Below are positions 46,764-57,930 of a stretch of 64,000 bases of DNA, in pieces. Both the position numbers and the translations under genes were made by a program. Position 1 is the stretch's first letter. Each line of letters starts with the position of its first letter. The DNA lies in contig JARUPZ010000013.1 in assembly GCA_031213475.1 (NCBI GenBank), positions 62,001 to 126,000 of the forward strand. Reading direction: 5' to 3'. The DNA comes from Nereocystis luetkeana. Lineage: Eukaryota > Sar > Phaeophyceae > Laminariales > Laminariaceae. The notes beneath the pieces were generated by a model. It did not search any database, was not told the origin of the DNA, and saw only the letters and a list, made by a program, of their open reading frames with translations.

Positions 46764-48769
46764 CATGTCCCCTACTCCGCTCGGCGAGGCGGGAAGCAAC
46801 CCCTGTTTTATTCGAGCCAATTCAGCGACGTTCAAAGCTCCGAGCACAGCCACGATGCTTGGCCAGGACCCATACATGCGTCGTAATGTACCCACGGCCC
46901 CCTCGCTTGCCCTGGAGCCGAAAGTGCGAGATAGAACCCTCGGCCGCCGGAGAGCAGCATGCCTACAAAGTAACAAGTGCAAATTATAAAAATACATAAA
47001 TGTGAAAAAACATACATACTGCGAGCTGCCCCCCCTGCATGCTGGTGTGTTTATAGGACTCCGTGTATGAATAGCTAGAATTGGTGCATAGATGTCCATC
47101 TGCCCCGGCTGTCTTCTCGTTTCCCTTTTATGGTTGGCTTCCAGTCCTTCAGGTGTCGTGCGTGGTTCTCGGGCGCGGTGCTCTGTTGGTATGCAGCACG
47201 GATAACGGTGCGACCGGAGCAATCGAAGAGGGTCAAACGTGCGTCGCACTTTCCGTTTGATTTTCGCACCGTCATTCCTTCGAGGCAGTGTCCTGCTAGA
47301 GATACACAACTATATGTGCGACGATTGCTGTGTTACCCATGATTTAGTCTAATAATCGCGGCAAGAATACTCGTCACCAACATATACGGGGTTTTCTTGC
47401 AAATTCAACGTTCGCCAGCCGACAATGCACAGCGTTGTCGAGGGGTTAATCGTCCGATAGGGTTACGTACGCCCAAACAGCGTAACGATCAAAGTTGATA
47501 GTTTCTGGTATCACGTAACCACGCTGCAGCGGCCCATGATTGTAATGCCCTCTATTTACCGTCGCTAATATGCGCCGGGCTGGGGGGGTGTTGCAAACGC
47601 CGGGCCGACGACGGAAGACCGAGGAGGAAAGCGCACAAGTTGTCGGCGGGCTAGTACCTGGATACATGCTTCGTGCCGACGATGGTTATGCGGCAGGAAG
47701 GGGGGGTGTTACAGAGAGTGGCGCCAGGGTAGGAGGTTTATAGCTCTGCGACGGTCGTGACCAGCGCTAATGGGAGGATAATACAGCGCGAGACAACTAT
47801 CCTGAACAGGTTCACGCGTTGGATGTACTCGATAGGCAGAGAGCAAGCTTTTGTTTCCTCCCCTGGGCGGATTTTTAAGGGGCACGGAGGATCCCCGGCG
47901 TAGGAACGCCTTCGGCCCCGGGTGCAGAGCCAGTAACAAGGTTCCGGGACCACCCAGTTTACGAAACACCACCAAGTGAAACAAAGGAAGTCAAAGCCAA
48001 GTGATCTGTGATACCTGTCCTATCGACTCCCAGCTCCTTGGGCTCTGCATTGCCCGTCGTGCCCCTCGGCGTGTCTGTGGTGCTTCGTTACTTGCTCACT
48101 CCGGATTCTCGCCGCATTGCATCGATTCACGTTCTGTGTGACCCGATCCTTGCTGCACGAAGTCACTTCTCGAGCTCTCAAACAATCGGTGAGCCGGCCT
48201 CAGAGACTTAACGAGTGAGGGTCCTTTTAGGGTCTGAGAGCTGTACCCTGCGGTATCAAGAGACCCCGCCGTGCTGTATGCCCTGTTTAGCGAACGAACG
48301 CTCGCACTTGCGATCTGATACGTGGATGACGGGCGCAGGCGCGATCTGGTCTATTGTAAAAACAAAACAGCGGAACGGACGACGTCCGCCCTCTGCTCAT
48401 TGAAGCAATATTCCATGAAGCAGAACTCTGTGTCACCCTGACTCGACAGGTCAAAAACAGCTAAGCGTTCGTAGAGGTAGCCCTCGAACAGGATAGGGGT
48501 GTCCGAGATGGTAGGACACCTGCAAGCTTCCCAATCACAGGGAAAATACTTCTATCAACCACGCCCAGAGGATGGTCATAGGTTAAGACAGGAGCTGCTT
48601 TGACGATGGGAGATCAGGGTACATATTCAGGACGACTCCTGCAAGACCCGCAATAATAGCAAATATAATACACCAGGAGACGGGCAGACAAGCGGGGACG
48701 ATCAGAATCGTAAGAGTGCTTCTTAAAACAAACATACGAATACGACTATTAATAGTGCAGCGGGAAGCA
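46764..48769. other. No firm gene; one shared repeat edge
   Basis: Minus-strand frames at 47075-47275 and 47709-47984 are open and look partly protein-like (CSGRTVIRAAYQQSTAPEN) but are unrecognised. The block 47715-47760 (GAGTGGCGCCAGGGTAGGAG and following) matches 54564-54609, a dispersed repeat. Nothing else is supportable. Confidence 0.45.
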
Positions 48770-49900
48770 TTTGAATGTGGCGGAGCAGCGGTCGTACCAC
48801 TAGTACAGCAAGAACCATCGGAGCGTCGATGGATTCATGGACGTATTGGGGGTGTGGGTGGTTAAAAAAGATAGGTGAGTGGGGGTTTTCGCCGTAGCGC
48901 GTTGCAGCATGGGCTTGTGGCCAGCAAGTACAACCCAAAGCGTGAGTAAGCATCGGAACGTCGGTGGTTTGGGTATAAGATGTAGCCAACAACCCCCATT
49001 TGGTCGTGACGCCGAGTCCACAATCGCACGTGGCGGTGGTGGCGGCGGCGGTGGCAGTGGCGGCGGCAGGCCGGCTCCGCTGGCATGGCATCTGTCGTAC
49101 CACTAAAATAACAGCATTAAGCATCGGAATGTCGGTGGGTATGTGAGCGGATTGATTCAAGATAAAACGTGCTGGAGGTATGAGTAGTTTTAATCGATAG
49201 GTGGGTTGGTGTTTTGATACATGGCGTTGCAGCAAAGGCCGTGGGTCAACAAACATAAACTCAACACATGAGTTAGCATCGGAAAATTGGTGGTGTGAGA
49301 TTACGATGTAGCCCACAACCCCCTTTTGGTGGTGACGCCGAGTCCACGATCGCATGTGGCGGTGGCGGCGACAGGCCGGCCCCACTGGCATGGCACCTGT
49401 GGTACCACTAGTACAGCATTAAGCATCAGGATGACGGTGGGTAAGTGAGCGGATTGATTCGAGACAAAACGTGCTGGAGGTATGAGTGGTTTATTCCGAT
49501 AGGTGGGTTGGTGTTTTACTACATGGCGTTGCAGCAAGGGCCGTGGGTCTACAAACATAACTCAAAGCATGAGTTAGCATCGGAAAGTTGGTGGTGCGGG
49601 TATATACGTATACCGGCGACACCGGCGTGGCAGTTGCCGGCCGTCATAGCACTAATACAGCAGTAAGCACCGGCACGTCGGTGGGTTATTGGGCGGAATA
49701 GTTCGAATAAAATGGTGAATACGCCATTGTCTGCTTGCCATGGGAATACACAAATCAATACGTCATTCAAGTAGAAAATATGGGTGGTTTGGGTGGAGAG
49801 GTATGTTGGAATTTTGCCTTATAGCGTTGCAGCATGGAGGGGTGGTTAGCAAACACCACTCAAAGTACGGGCGGTTATACCGGGCGTCTCGCACACCTTC
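48770..49900 (+). repeat. Tandem repeat with about 300-bp unit, four copies
   Basis: The landmark GTTGCAGCA recurs at about 48901, 49224, 49527 and 49824 (periods 323, 303 and 297). Units share AAGCATCGGAA.GTCGGTGG, GATGTAGCC.ACAACCCCC, GACGCCGAGTCCAC.ATCGCA, a GGCGGTGGC triplet stretch of varying length and CTGGCATGGCA.CTGT. Length differences come mainly from the GGC/GGT triplet run. No single frame is conserved. Confidence 0.88.
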
Positions 49901-50039
49901 TCGTGGCAGCAGCGCTCAACGCACACGCCACCAATGACAATCCCGGCGGGCTCTGCATACGCACAAACACAAGCGAAACTTTCGCGTGCTGGTGCGGTTG
50001 TAGGTCGTAAAATGTCAAACGTTTTCGGTTTTCGCTTTA

Positions 50040-50410
50040 CCTAACGAAACCCAACTCTACGAGTACTCGTTGGCAGACTGTGCATGTCCACAACAATGTC
50101 CGGGCCTTGTCCCTAAGACATGCAGCAGGTGGTGTTGTCAGGCCCATCCTCTAACGGATCAGGGGACGGAGGACCAGGAGAAGATCTGCTGCTGACGCCG
50201 CACTGCAAGAGGAGTGGTAGCACCTGTCATGACGGTTTTTGTTTCTTTATGAGTTCTACCCAACGAAACCCAACTCTATGAGTACTCGTATGCAGAATGC
50301 GCCTGTCCACAGCAACGTTCGGGTCGTGTCCCTAAAATATGCTGCAAGTGGTATTATCAGCCCCCCCCTCCTACTGGTGAGAGGACGGAGAAGCACAAGG
50401 AAGGTGGTAG
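50040..50410 (+). repeat. Direct duplication, about 222-bp period, two copies
   Basis: CCTAACGAAACCCAACTCTA at about 50039 recurs as CCAACGAAACCCAACTCTAT near 50261. Both are followed by GAGTACTCGT, CTGTCCACA.CAA.GT and a TGCTGC/TGCAGCA.GTGGT block. Confidence 0.8.
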
Positions 50411-52800
50411 GGAATGTCGTGCAGCAGTATTAATCAGGGTGGTGGAACCTGCCACGAAAATCTCCGTTGGACATCCGCGTAACACTGCCGTATTTCCCTT
50501 GAAACAATTGTTTACCTATGCTGTTCGGGGAACTGTAATCGGGGGCGTTTATCACCTTCTCGCAGCAGCAGCCTCTTTCCGGCCCTTGCTGTGCGTGGCG
50601 AGCTTCCGAGAGGAAGTTTGTGCCGGTGCGTCCAAACTCGTTGTGCGCGGGCTTCGAGACTTGCGAGTCTTTCCTGTCGAGCAGGAATTGCTCTGGGACC
50701 TTGGACGGCGTTAAGAACTTCTTTATTGCTGCTGTTGTTGTCTGTTTGTTAAGTACTTCGATTTAGTGCGGACCATGAAGCGACCCTGCCATATAACGCC
50801 ACCGAATATATATCAAACCCCATGAGACAAATCGCGTTGAGCAAGCCGTACTTCCGCAAGATGATCTCAAATGTATTACTATGGATGAGCTGTAGCCAAT
50901 TTGCGAAAGATTCCGCTGCTCGTATCGACTCTGGCACAAGCGGTTGTGTACAAGCGATTGTCCTGTGAGTGGGGCTGGGTCGCGCAGCTCAGGGAGCAGG
51001 GCTCCTGTTCAATCCGAACGTTGGCCCAGACTGCTTGTATGTGTGTCCGTTATCGATTCGAGCGGTATACCAGTCAGCGTCGGGGGCGGTTTGGGACCAG
51101 AGTTTGCGAAGATTGGAGTTTCCTTTCGAGGGGGGACAAGGGGCATAGACAAGTTTCTAATTTTCGCTAAAGAACCCCTAGGTAAACCTAGAGAATAAAA
51201 GCGGACGTAAAAGCTTGGAAAAGGCACTACGTGTAACGATTTTTGTTTTACCCTTGTGTTGACCTTGTGGTACTACAACAGCACGTACTGCTGGCGCACA
51301 GACACGACTTCCCTCGTCCGCGCTCACACTCGTCGCAGCTCACCTTCGTGATGTGCATCAGCGAGAACTTTGTGAGCAGGTACTCTTATTCCTTCATATT
51401 TAACGCATGGTCGGCGTGGGTCGGACTTTGCAGGCACATGATTTATCACGCAGCGAATGGGGGAGATACATACCAAAGGCCTCGAATAAATAGTATCCTG
51501 AATGAAATCACAATCACCATCCATAAAAGACAGGGGTGTACTCGGCCCTTTCCCCCCCGTTTTTGAGCTTGCACGGGGAAACGTTGATACGTTACGTATC
51601 ATGACCCTTTAACTGAACGGCATATATATAAAAAGCTGAAGACGGTATCTTTGCTGTCCGAACGCACTCACTATATCTTATAAGTATATAAGTCAAAACT
51701 CAGCAAGAAACAACTACTGCTAATGCAGGTTGTTTACCGTGATGAAATTAACTCGAAATTTTATCGCACTAATGGATAATTCCACAGGTGGGAACCACGT
51801 GTGGTCTCTGGTTTGGATTCAGAAAAACGGTCTGTCTGTTGCACAAAACTTGTCCTTCGGTCCGAACATGGTGACTCAACGGTCACCCATGGACATATGT
51901 TTTCGAAACGGCGACGCCCATGCCACACGCATCAAGTCCAAGCCTTCGCGGAGGCGATCGTCATTTGCCCAAACCACACCTCGTCGGGTGCCCTTTGCGT
52001 GGAGTTATCAAAGTTGACTTTCAGTATCTCCCCGATATCAGAGTTGACGTTCAGCATCCCAATCGCGGGTCGGGCAGCAGAAATCGCTCGCTCGAGGGCA
52101 GCGTAAAAACTCTTCGTCAAGTCTGAGGGGACAACTCGTGCTCCGGGTGTGGCGCCGCACGACCTTGCCATGAGGCGCGGGAGAAAAATAAGAGATGGTG
52201 TTTTGAAGTCTTAATTATTGTTGTCGACGAGTTGTGTTTTTGTACGTACTAAGATCAAGGGGGCTCTCATCCCTGTTCCCCGTGACCCTGGAAAATCATC
52301 CAAATAAAATACTTGTAACCCATTCGGGAACGCACAAAACCCACCCCATACAGTACGCGACAGCACTTACGAACTTCTTGTTCTAACTCAATCTCGCGTC
52401 TTATTTCCTCTCCAATTTCAGCAGAAATGCTTAAATCCAAATTCTTGATGGGTGAAGAAGTGCAAAACGCCGAATTCTTTCAAAATTCTATTTTGCAAAG
52501 GCGTTCAATGCGACCTTTGCTTATCGTTTCACCCTAAGTTAGGAAGAATGTTGTTCTTTCCACATGGCATCGATCGCTCATAATTCAAAGGATATTTATT
52601 AGACGCGATGCTTCTCCGGACTGCAGGCATCAAAGTTCATATTGGCCACCTTCAACGACTATGTTTGTAGCATTACTCGTACATAGGAGTGATTGCCACT
52701 CAATCGATCTGATCTACGTTATACGTGCGTTGGGCGTCAATGCTCTCCCCCTGCTACGTACTGACAGCCGTTTTTCTCCGCCTGCTTGTGAATCTGACAA
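50411..52800. other. No firm gene; one possible minus ORF
   Basis: The minus-strand frame 51932-52171 (79 codons) reads VVPSDLTKSFYAALERAISA and DEVWFGQMTIASAKAWT, which looks like real protein but is unrecognised and has no confirmed splice partner. Other ORFs are weaker. No repeat or RNA gene is seen. Confidence 0.4.
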
Positions 52801-54000
52801 CTAAATGTTCTGCCCGCCCACTGCGACTGCCCCCCCCGTCTGCTCTTTCTTGTGACTCTCTAGTAAAACCCACACTCCCACCGCCGCCCATGTTTCCGTG
52901 CTGTATGCACATAACGGTAGCTCAATGCTTCGCACGCTTTGATCTTCTTCAAGATGCACACGGTAGCCATACACGTTTTTCGTGCGCTCCTGACTCTTGC
53001 GAGTGATCAGGCCACCAAACCACCCCATGCTTAGTCTCTCTAACACCCCACGTTTCACTAAATAGTTGTCTAGGGCAGGTGGTTTCGACTCTTGAAGGCG
53101 CAACCCCTCCGGAATAACCATCCCGATTGCTTCCTCCTCCGGTGACATGTCGTCTTCGTCGTCCAGCAGAGTCAGCGGTTCTTTCTCGTTGTCAGAGACA
53201 TCTGCATGCCATACCATGAGAGTGTGGGGGCCAACGAAAATGAAAAGAGGGTCTTATTTCACATTGTTCAAGGGTCAAACTCTGGAACTATTCCCGAGAA
53301 GAAAACCACACCATACAACGCGTACTGTAAGTCAAAAGTCAGGAAACGTCTTGTCAAGTACCCACTAAACACTGGTAATACTGTATCTACAGCAGGTACC
53401 TGTACTGTAAACCACCTTAAAGAGCTGAACCAAACGAGACTAGATGCAACAAAACAAACACATCAAACCCGTATACCATCACCTTCTTCAAAGCTGTCCT
53501 CGTTTTCATCCTCGCTGTCCTCGTTCTCGCCCTCATTGTGCTCGTCCATCTCATCGCTGTCCTCGTCCTCGTCTACGTTCCCACTGTCCTCGTCCGGCTC
53601 CGCTTCTTCTTGCTCTTGCCCCTCGCCCCCTGACCCATCCGCTTATCATCACCCTCATCACCCCCCCCCCCCCCCACCCCCTCCCGCGGCCATACCCGTC
53701 ACTTTCTCCGTCAGCTCCTTACCCGTCGGTTTCCTCCCCACTGCTCCCACCCCCCCCCTCCCCCCATCCCCCGGCCCCTACCACCCCGTCGTCACGGCAG
53801 AGCGTTTCCCTTTCCTTCAGGAGGCAGAAAGAAGGGGTGGTGCAGCAGGTGTTTCAGAGCGCCCCACAACGTCCACGCAGTCGCTCTTGTTGAGTATCTT
53901 GGTGACCTTGCCGTCCATGTCCGAGGCGTGCTCTTCTTCAGAAATACCGCCAATGCGCCTCGGCTGCAACGACATGCGCATTCCCTTCAAGCTACTGTAG
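52801..54000 (-). pseudogene. Spliced minus-strand gene of unknown function, probably decayed
   Basis: Three coding segments are visible. The first (54000 down to about 53750) reads LQPRRIGGISEEEHASDMDG, then KVTKILNKSDCVDV, then in another frame GALKHLLHHPFFLPPEGKGN, so one frameshift breaks it near 53875. The second (about 53640 to 53483) is strongly acidic (DEDSGNVDEDEDSDEMDEH). The third (53201 to 52801) continues in phase through a 281-bp intron with GT at 53482 and AG at 53202. It contains GWFGGLITRKSQERTKNVY and YRVHLEEDQSVRS, which resemble a small Tudor/Agenet-like barrel. The acidic-plus-reader layout would suit a chromatin-associated or transposon-encoded protein, but I recognise no family. 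MITE B copy 2 starts 29 bp upstream of the first segment. Confidence 0.5.
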
Positions 54001-54028
54001 AGGTGCCAACAAGGTAGTCGTCGAAGGC

Positions 54029-54266
54029 GTTCTACGATAGAGGTTCACCCTAATTCTTCTGACGCTCCTCACGTTAGGAGCTCCATACCTCACCTGAGAA
54101 CTGAGTTCAGCAATAACAAAAATTGCATCCCGATGAAAAATCCCATGGCACACGTATACAAACAAAAACATTTTTCGAAGCAAGATTGACATTCTGACGA
54201 TTATGGGTTAAGGAACCCCGTCATTCAGAACGAAAATAGCGGAAATGTGCTACCTCTATCGTAGAC
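54029..54266 (-). mobile_element. MITE, family B, copy 2
   Basis: An inverted copy of 30463-30760, 238 bp. The left end GTTCTACGATAGAGGTTCAC equals the reverse complement of copy 1's right end; the right end is ACCTCTATCGTAGAC with one base lost. Interior blocks such as GAGCTCCATACCTCACC and GGTTAAGGAACCCCGTCATT match copy 1 in reverse complement. It is shorter because the internal duplication of copy 1 is absent. Confidence 0.8.
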
Positions 54267-54593
54267 GCGTCCTTGATGACGTGTTTCTTGAGTTGCAAGA
54301 ATTGTCGTTCAAGCACCCCCTCTTCAGATTTTAACTGGGCAATGCAGTCCGTGGTCGCAGGACAGGCTCCAATAACTCTGGAGAGGACGAAATACCTCGG
54401 CAAAAAAAATAAAACAAGCGAAGAGTAGTACACTCGATAACTGAAGCACGTCTACACCTCGGACAAAACATAAACAACGACGTCCGCGCACGTACGTATC
54501 AGATACATGCCGTACGCTGTACAAGTCGCCACATAAACCGAGAAAACCACATACTGTTTCAGCGAGTGGCGCCAGGGTAGGAGATTCATAGTG

Positions 54594-54795
54594 CTGCGAC
54601 TGTCGTGAGGTAAGCGGACGCGGCGTGGCCGGCACCTCCACTCCTACCCTCAATCGATGGAAAAATACTTCACCTCCGCGAATTTCCCGGAAAACCGTAT
54701 TCGCCAGGTTACCTTCCGACGCGCAGCACCACGATACAAACTCGATCAACGCCCAGGCCTTGAAACTCTTCGAATCACTCGACGCTGAAAACTCC
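54594..54795 (-). pseudogene. Possible tyrosine-recombinase-like N-terminal fragment
   Basis: The minus strand reads KSFKAWALIEFVSWCCASEG, then NLANTVFREIRGGEVFFHRL, then RVGVEVPATPRPL. The pattern of a Trp/aromatic helix, an ASE.N.A.TV turn and a FHRL helix resembles the SAM-like core-binding domain of tyrosine recombinases from DIRS or Crypton elements. The catalytic R-H-R-Y domain is not found nearby. The plus strand is also open here (about 68 codons), so the strand is uncertain. The fragment merges into a dispersed repeat shared with 47715-47760. Confidence 0.35.
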
Positions 54796-55890
54796 TAACA
54801 ACCCATCAACCTGCGAAACGTATTCCAAAATAGGCGACCAGACTTGTACGTACGCCTATTCGAGCTCGCAACTGAACCCCCGACGTACTGGAGGCCAATA
54901 TGTCGGTACAGAGATCCGCCCCCGCCTCCACCAGGCGCTGCTCCGAAAAACGACGGTGGTCGAACGCATCGTGGCATTCCGACCGTCACATGGGCCCGTG
55001 CCAAGCAAGACCTATCCGAGCGCGGAAATAGCTGCTGCAGAAAACCTTTTCGTCGGAACCGGCAGCTGCGTTGCTCCCTTCACGCGAAACAGTGGCCGGC
55101 CAGCTTGTACCTCGTGTATAAGCGCTGGCAACGACGCCAGAGACACGCGCTCGGAAGGTGCAGGCGGCGACGGGGACAAGTGGGGCGGGGGCGGGGGGGG
55201 GTGACCGATTAATTTACAACGGTGTGGAGTCCCAGGGGTTGATCTTCCAACCTCTGCCCCCAAGTAGCGGCTCGAGCTTTGCCCACTGTGCCTGATGTGT
55301 GATGCGGCGACCCGATATTTGTCTGCACAATGGTGCCGTCTGTCATCGACACAAATATTCGCCAGGTATACCAGTCTATATCCACGTGGGCCGTCCTGTA
55401 AGGGGGAACCAACTTATTAGCACCATACCGAATTACCGGCACCAGTCTATGAATACCTTCCCCCATCGGACGAGTAAGCATAACATTACGTGCATCACGC
55501 CCCCCCCGGAATTAGCAGCGGCCACGGGCTGTCGGAATATCACGAACAACACGATGTCAACGTGAACAGCCTTAGCAGTAGCCGCTTTATCCGCACACCT
55601 ATCTGATTTGCTTGCCGGAACCTTTAATCTGTACTTTCCTCGTGTTTCACAAGAAATAAGCCAGAAACGAAGGATAAAGTAGATAAATGTAAAATGGGTA
55701 ACCGTATATAGTGGAAGCCCGAATCATGGTTTGTTGTACCATGTAAGAGGTTGACAATTTGTGGGCCGCAAATAGGCCGCCCACGCTCGCAGGACACACG
55801 GCTGTCGTCAGTGCGAACACTGCGTATTTATGTCCCCCTCACGTTTGTTGGGGGGATGAATGCCACACGGAAAGGGATGGGACCCCCTCG
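54796..55890. other. No firm gene
   Basis: Plus-strand frames through 54810-55204 are open (YPSAEIAAAENLFVGTGSC) and end in a poly-Gly run from a G-rich tract at about 55185-55200. No family is recognised. The rest, 55205-55890, holds only short ORFs. Confidence 0.4.
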
Positions 55891-56350
55891 ATCGGTTGTG
55901 CCCGCCGTGTGCACAGCGAGCCCGCCCCCCGTTGTCTCCACAGCGGGCAACTCCTTGGCGGTCGTGCATTAATATGTTTTCATCATGCATTCCGGCCCAG
56001 ATCAAGAATGCGGTCGACCACTCCACCCTCGGGCAGCTGTGCCCGCTGTGGCGACAGCGGATCTGCCCCCCCCCCGCTGTCTCCACCGCGGGGAACTCAC
56101 TATTGATTATACATCGATATGTGTTCGTCGGGTATTCACCCAAACCGAATATGGGCAGTTGTTCCCGCAGTCTCTACAGCGGACCGCCCCCCCGCCGCGT
56201 TGTCTCCACAGCGGGGAACTCCGTGATGATTATATATCGGTGTGTTTGCGTCGGGAAATCGCCAAAACCAGATATGGGCAGTTGTGCCCGCTGTCTCCAC
56301 AGCAGACCTGCTCCCCCCCCTTGTTGTCTCCACAACGGGGAGCTCATTGA
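55890..56350 (+). repeat. Satellite subfamily 1, about 122-145 bp unit
   Basis: Units share (T/C)GTGCCCGCTGT.TCCACAGC, a C-rich run, GTTGTCTCCACAGCGGGGAA, CTC, and a GGTCGTGCATTAATATG-like block. GTTGTCTCCACAGCGGGG-like landmarks fall at about 55932, 56078, 56201 and 56323. It shares the core CTGTCTCCACAGCG with the array at 58.0 kb. Confidence 0.8.
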
Positions 56351-56838
56351 TGGTCGTACATTATGGTGAAAAAATATACATATTCCCCCCCCCCCGCGCC
56401 CCCTCTGCAACACACACGTGGGTGTATCTTCTCCCGCACAGCTCCTGGGCGGGTAACTCAGAACACATGGGCGTCAAGCCAAGCATCCCGACCAACAAAA
56501 CAACGTGGGGGCGCGGGGGGCGTAGCAGCGCTGTGCCCCCCCCCCCCCCCATGCTCACAACCCCTTATTTGCGATAATTGCTTCTGCGTAGGTCGCCGCC
56601 CTGTCCAAAACGTGCTTTTCAGACGGGGCGCGCGACTCACGCCGAACGGCATGGGACGTGCGTCCCGTGGCGAGGGATACTCCCCCCGCCCAACACGAAT
56701 TCTGGAAACTGGGCCAACAGCAGCAGGGAAGTTACCGCGCTAGGCGTTGCGTAGGAGTATGTCTTTCTCGATCAGTGTTTATGTAATCCGCTCGGTTCTG
56801 CCCTTTATTCGAGCTGTGTGAAGGTATAGAGTTTTCTT

Positions 56839-56840
<2 letters not shown>

Positions 56841-56884
<44 letters not shown>
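56841..56884 (+). repeat. Homopolymer run of 44 G
   Basis: An uninterrupted G44 tract flanked by TTTT and TTCC. Other long G or C runs are nearby (about 56389-56395, 56535-56550 and G21 at 57677-57697), so this part of the satellite domain is extremely G/C-skewed. Exact length is likely to be unreliable in any assembly. Confidence 0.9.
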
Positions 56885-56886
<2 letters not shown>

Positions 56887-56999
56887 CCATTTTGTGTTTC
56901 TCTCTGAGGTGCCACCGGTGCCGGGTACTATTTTGTTTTTTTCTTTCTGGGAAAATAGGACACACGGTATCAGTCACGAGAAACAAATTGTGATTCCAC

Positions 57000-57930
57000 A
57001 GGGGCCGCTACCGACCGTCTGCAATATGTGATCGGCACTGTGTCGTACGCCGAGGTGTTTCCATCGCGCGTTCCCACCTGTGCCAGATGGTACAGATTCA
57101 TTGAGCCGTAGGGCTCGCTGTCTAACCCGGTAGGCATGATAATTAGTGACGGGTCATCGTGCATTTCCGCCCCATCCAAGCCGGCGGGAGGTAAATATCT
57201 CCTCTGTCTCGGCAGTCGTGCCCGCTTTATTTCGCAGCGGACCTGCCCCTCTCCCCCGCCGCCCACTGTCTAGACAGCCAGCGGCTCGTGCGTACACAGG
57301 AAATTATTGAAGGAGATAAACGGATGGGAAAATGTAGGCCACAAGCCAACCCCCATTCTGTCCTTTTTCCGTTTTGCCCGACGCAGGTGGTCGTACCGAT
57401 CTGTTTCCATCGTGCGTTTCCACCTGAGTCTAACCAGGCCCCACCGGTCCTATATAGCTATATATGTATATATGCAGGTGGGCCACCCGGGCCCTCTCTC
57501 TTTGTTTATCTTTCTCTTGGCGCGGGCGGTCGTACCGATATGCGTTCATCGCGTGTTTCCGCCCGGGTGGTGTGGCTCTCTGTCTCCACAGGGAGCCCGC
57601 CCCGCGCTGTCTCTAAAGCAAGCAATTCTTGGCCGTCGTGCATAAGTTTCATCGTGCATTCCCCCCGACTCGAGCCGGGGGGGGGGGGGGGGGGGGGAGG
57701 ATTGGTTCCCGGGCGGTCGCGCCCGCTGTATTTCACAGCGGACCTGCCCCCTCCCCCTGCCTCAACGGCGAGCGGCTCGTCCTCACATATGGGAAAAATC
57801 AAAACCCACGGGAATACTTTTTTCTTAAACGGATAGGGGAATATAGGCAACAAGTCCCCCCTGCTCTTCCTTTTTTTCCTTTTTTTATTCTTTGCTGTTT
57901 CTTTTTTACTCTCTTCTTGTCTACCCATGT
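57000..57930 (+). repeat. Satellite subfamily 2, degenerate
   Basis: The block GTCGTACCGAT(C/A)TG.TTCCATCG and CGTG(C/T)GTTTCC.CC recurs near 57389 and 57529, with related copies near 57050 and 57930. It also contains GTCGTGCATAAGTTTCATCG, linking it to subfamilies 1 and 3. A G21 run lies at 57677-57697. Confidence 0.7.

Noticed and set aside
46266..47309. 347-codon minus ORF as one independent protein
   Set aside because: Only its last 130 or so codons belong to the retrotransposon frame; the part before the (TA)n tract (IYIYIYIYIH) is a read-through of a microsatellite and unrelated flank.
47715..47760. TGGCGCC motif as a retroviral-type primer-binding site
   Set aside because: Only seven bases match a tRNA-Lys-type site, no LTR edge is seen beside it, and the block is a dispersed repeat also found at 54.56 kb.
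53206..54000. 264-codon plus-strand Ser/Pro-rich ORF
   Set aside because: It is antisense to an acidic exon on the minus strand whose intron joins in phase; its Ser/Pro runs are the complement of Glu/Asp codons and a C15 tract.
55860..56369. Long overlapping plus-strand ORFs of 110-169 codons
   Set aside because: They are translations of satellite subfamily 1, open because of its C-rich composition, with no conserved frame.
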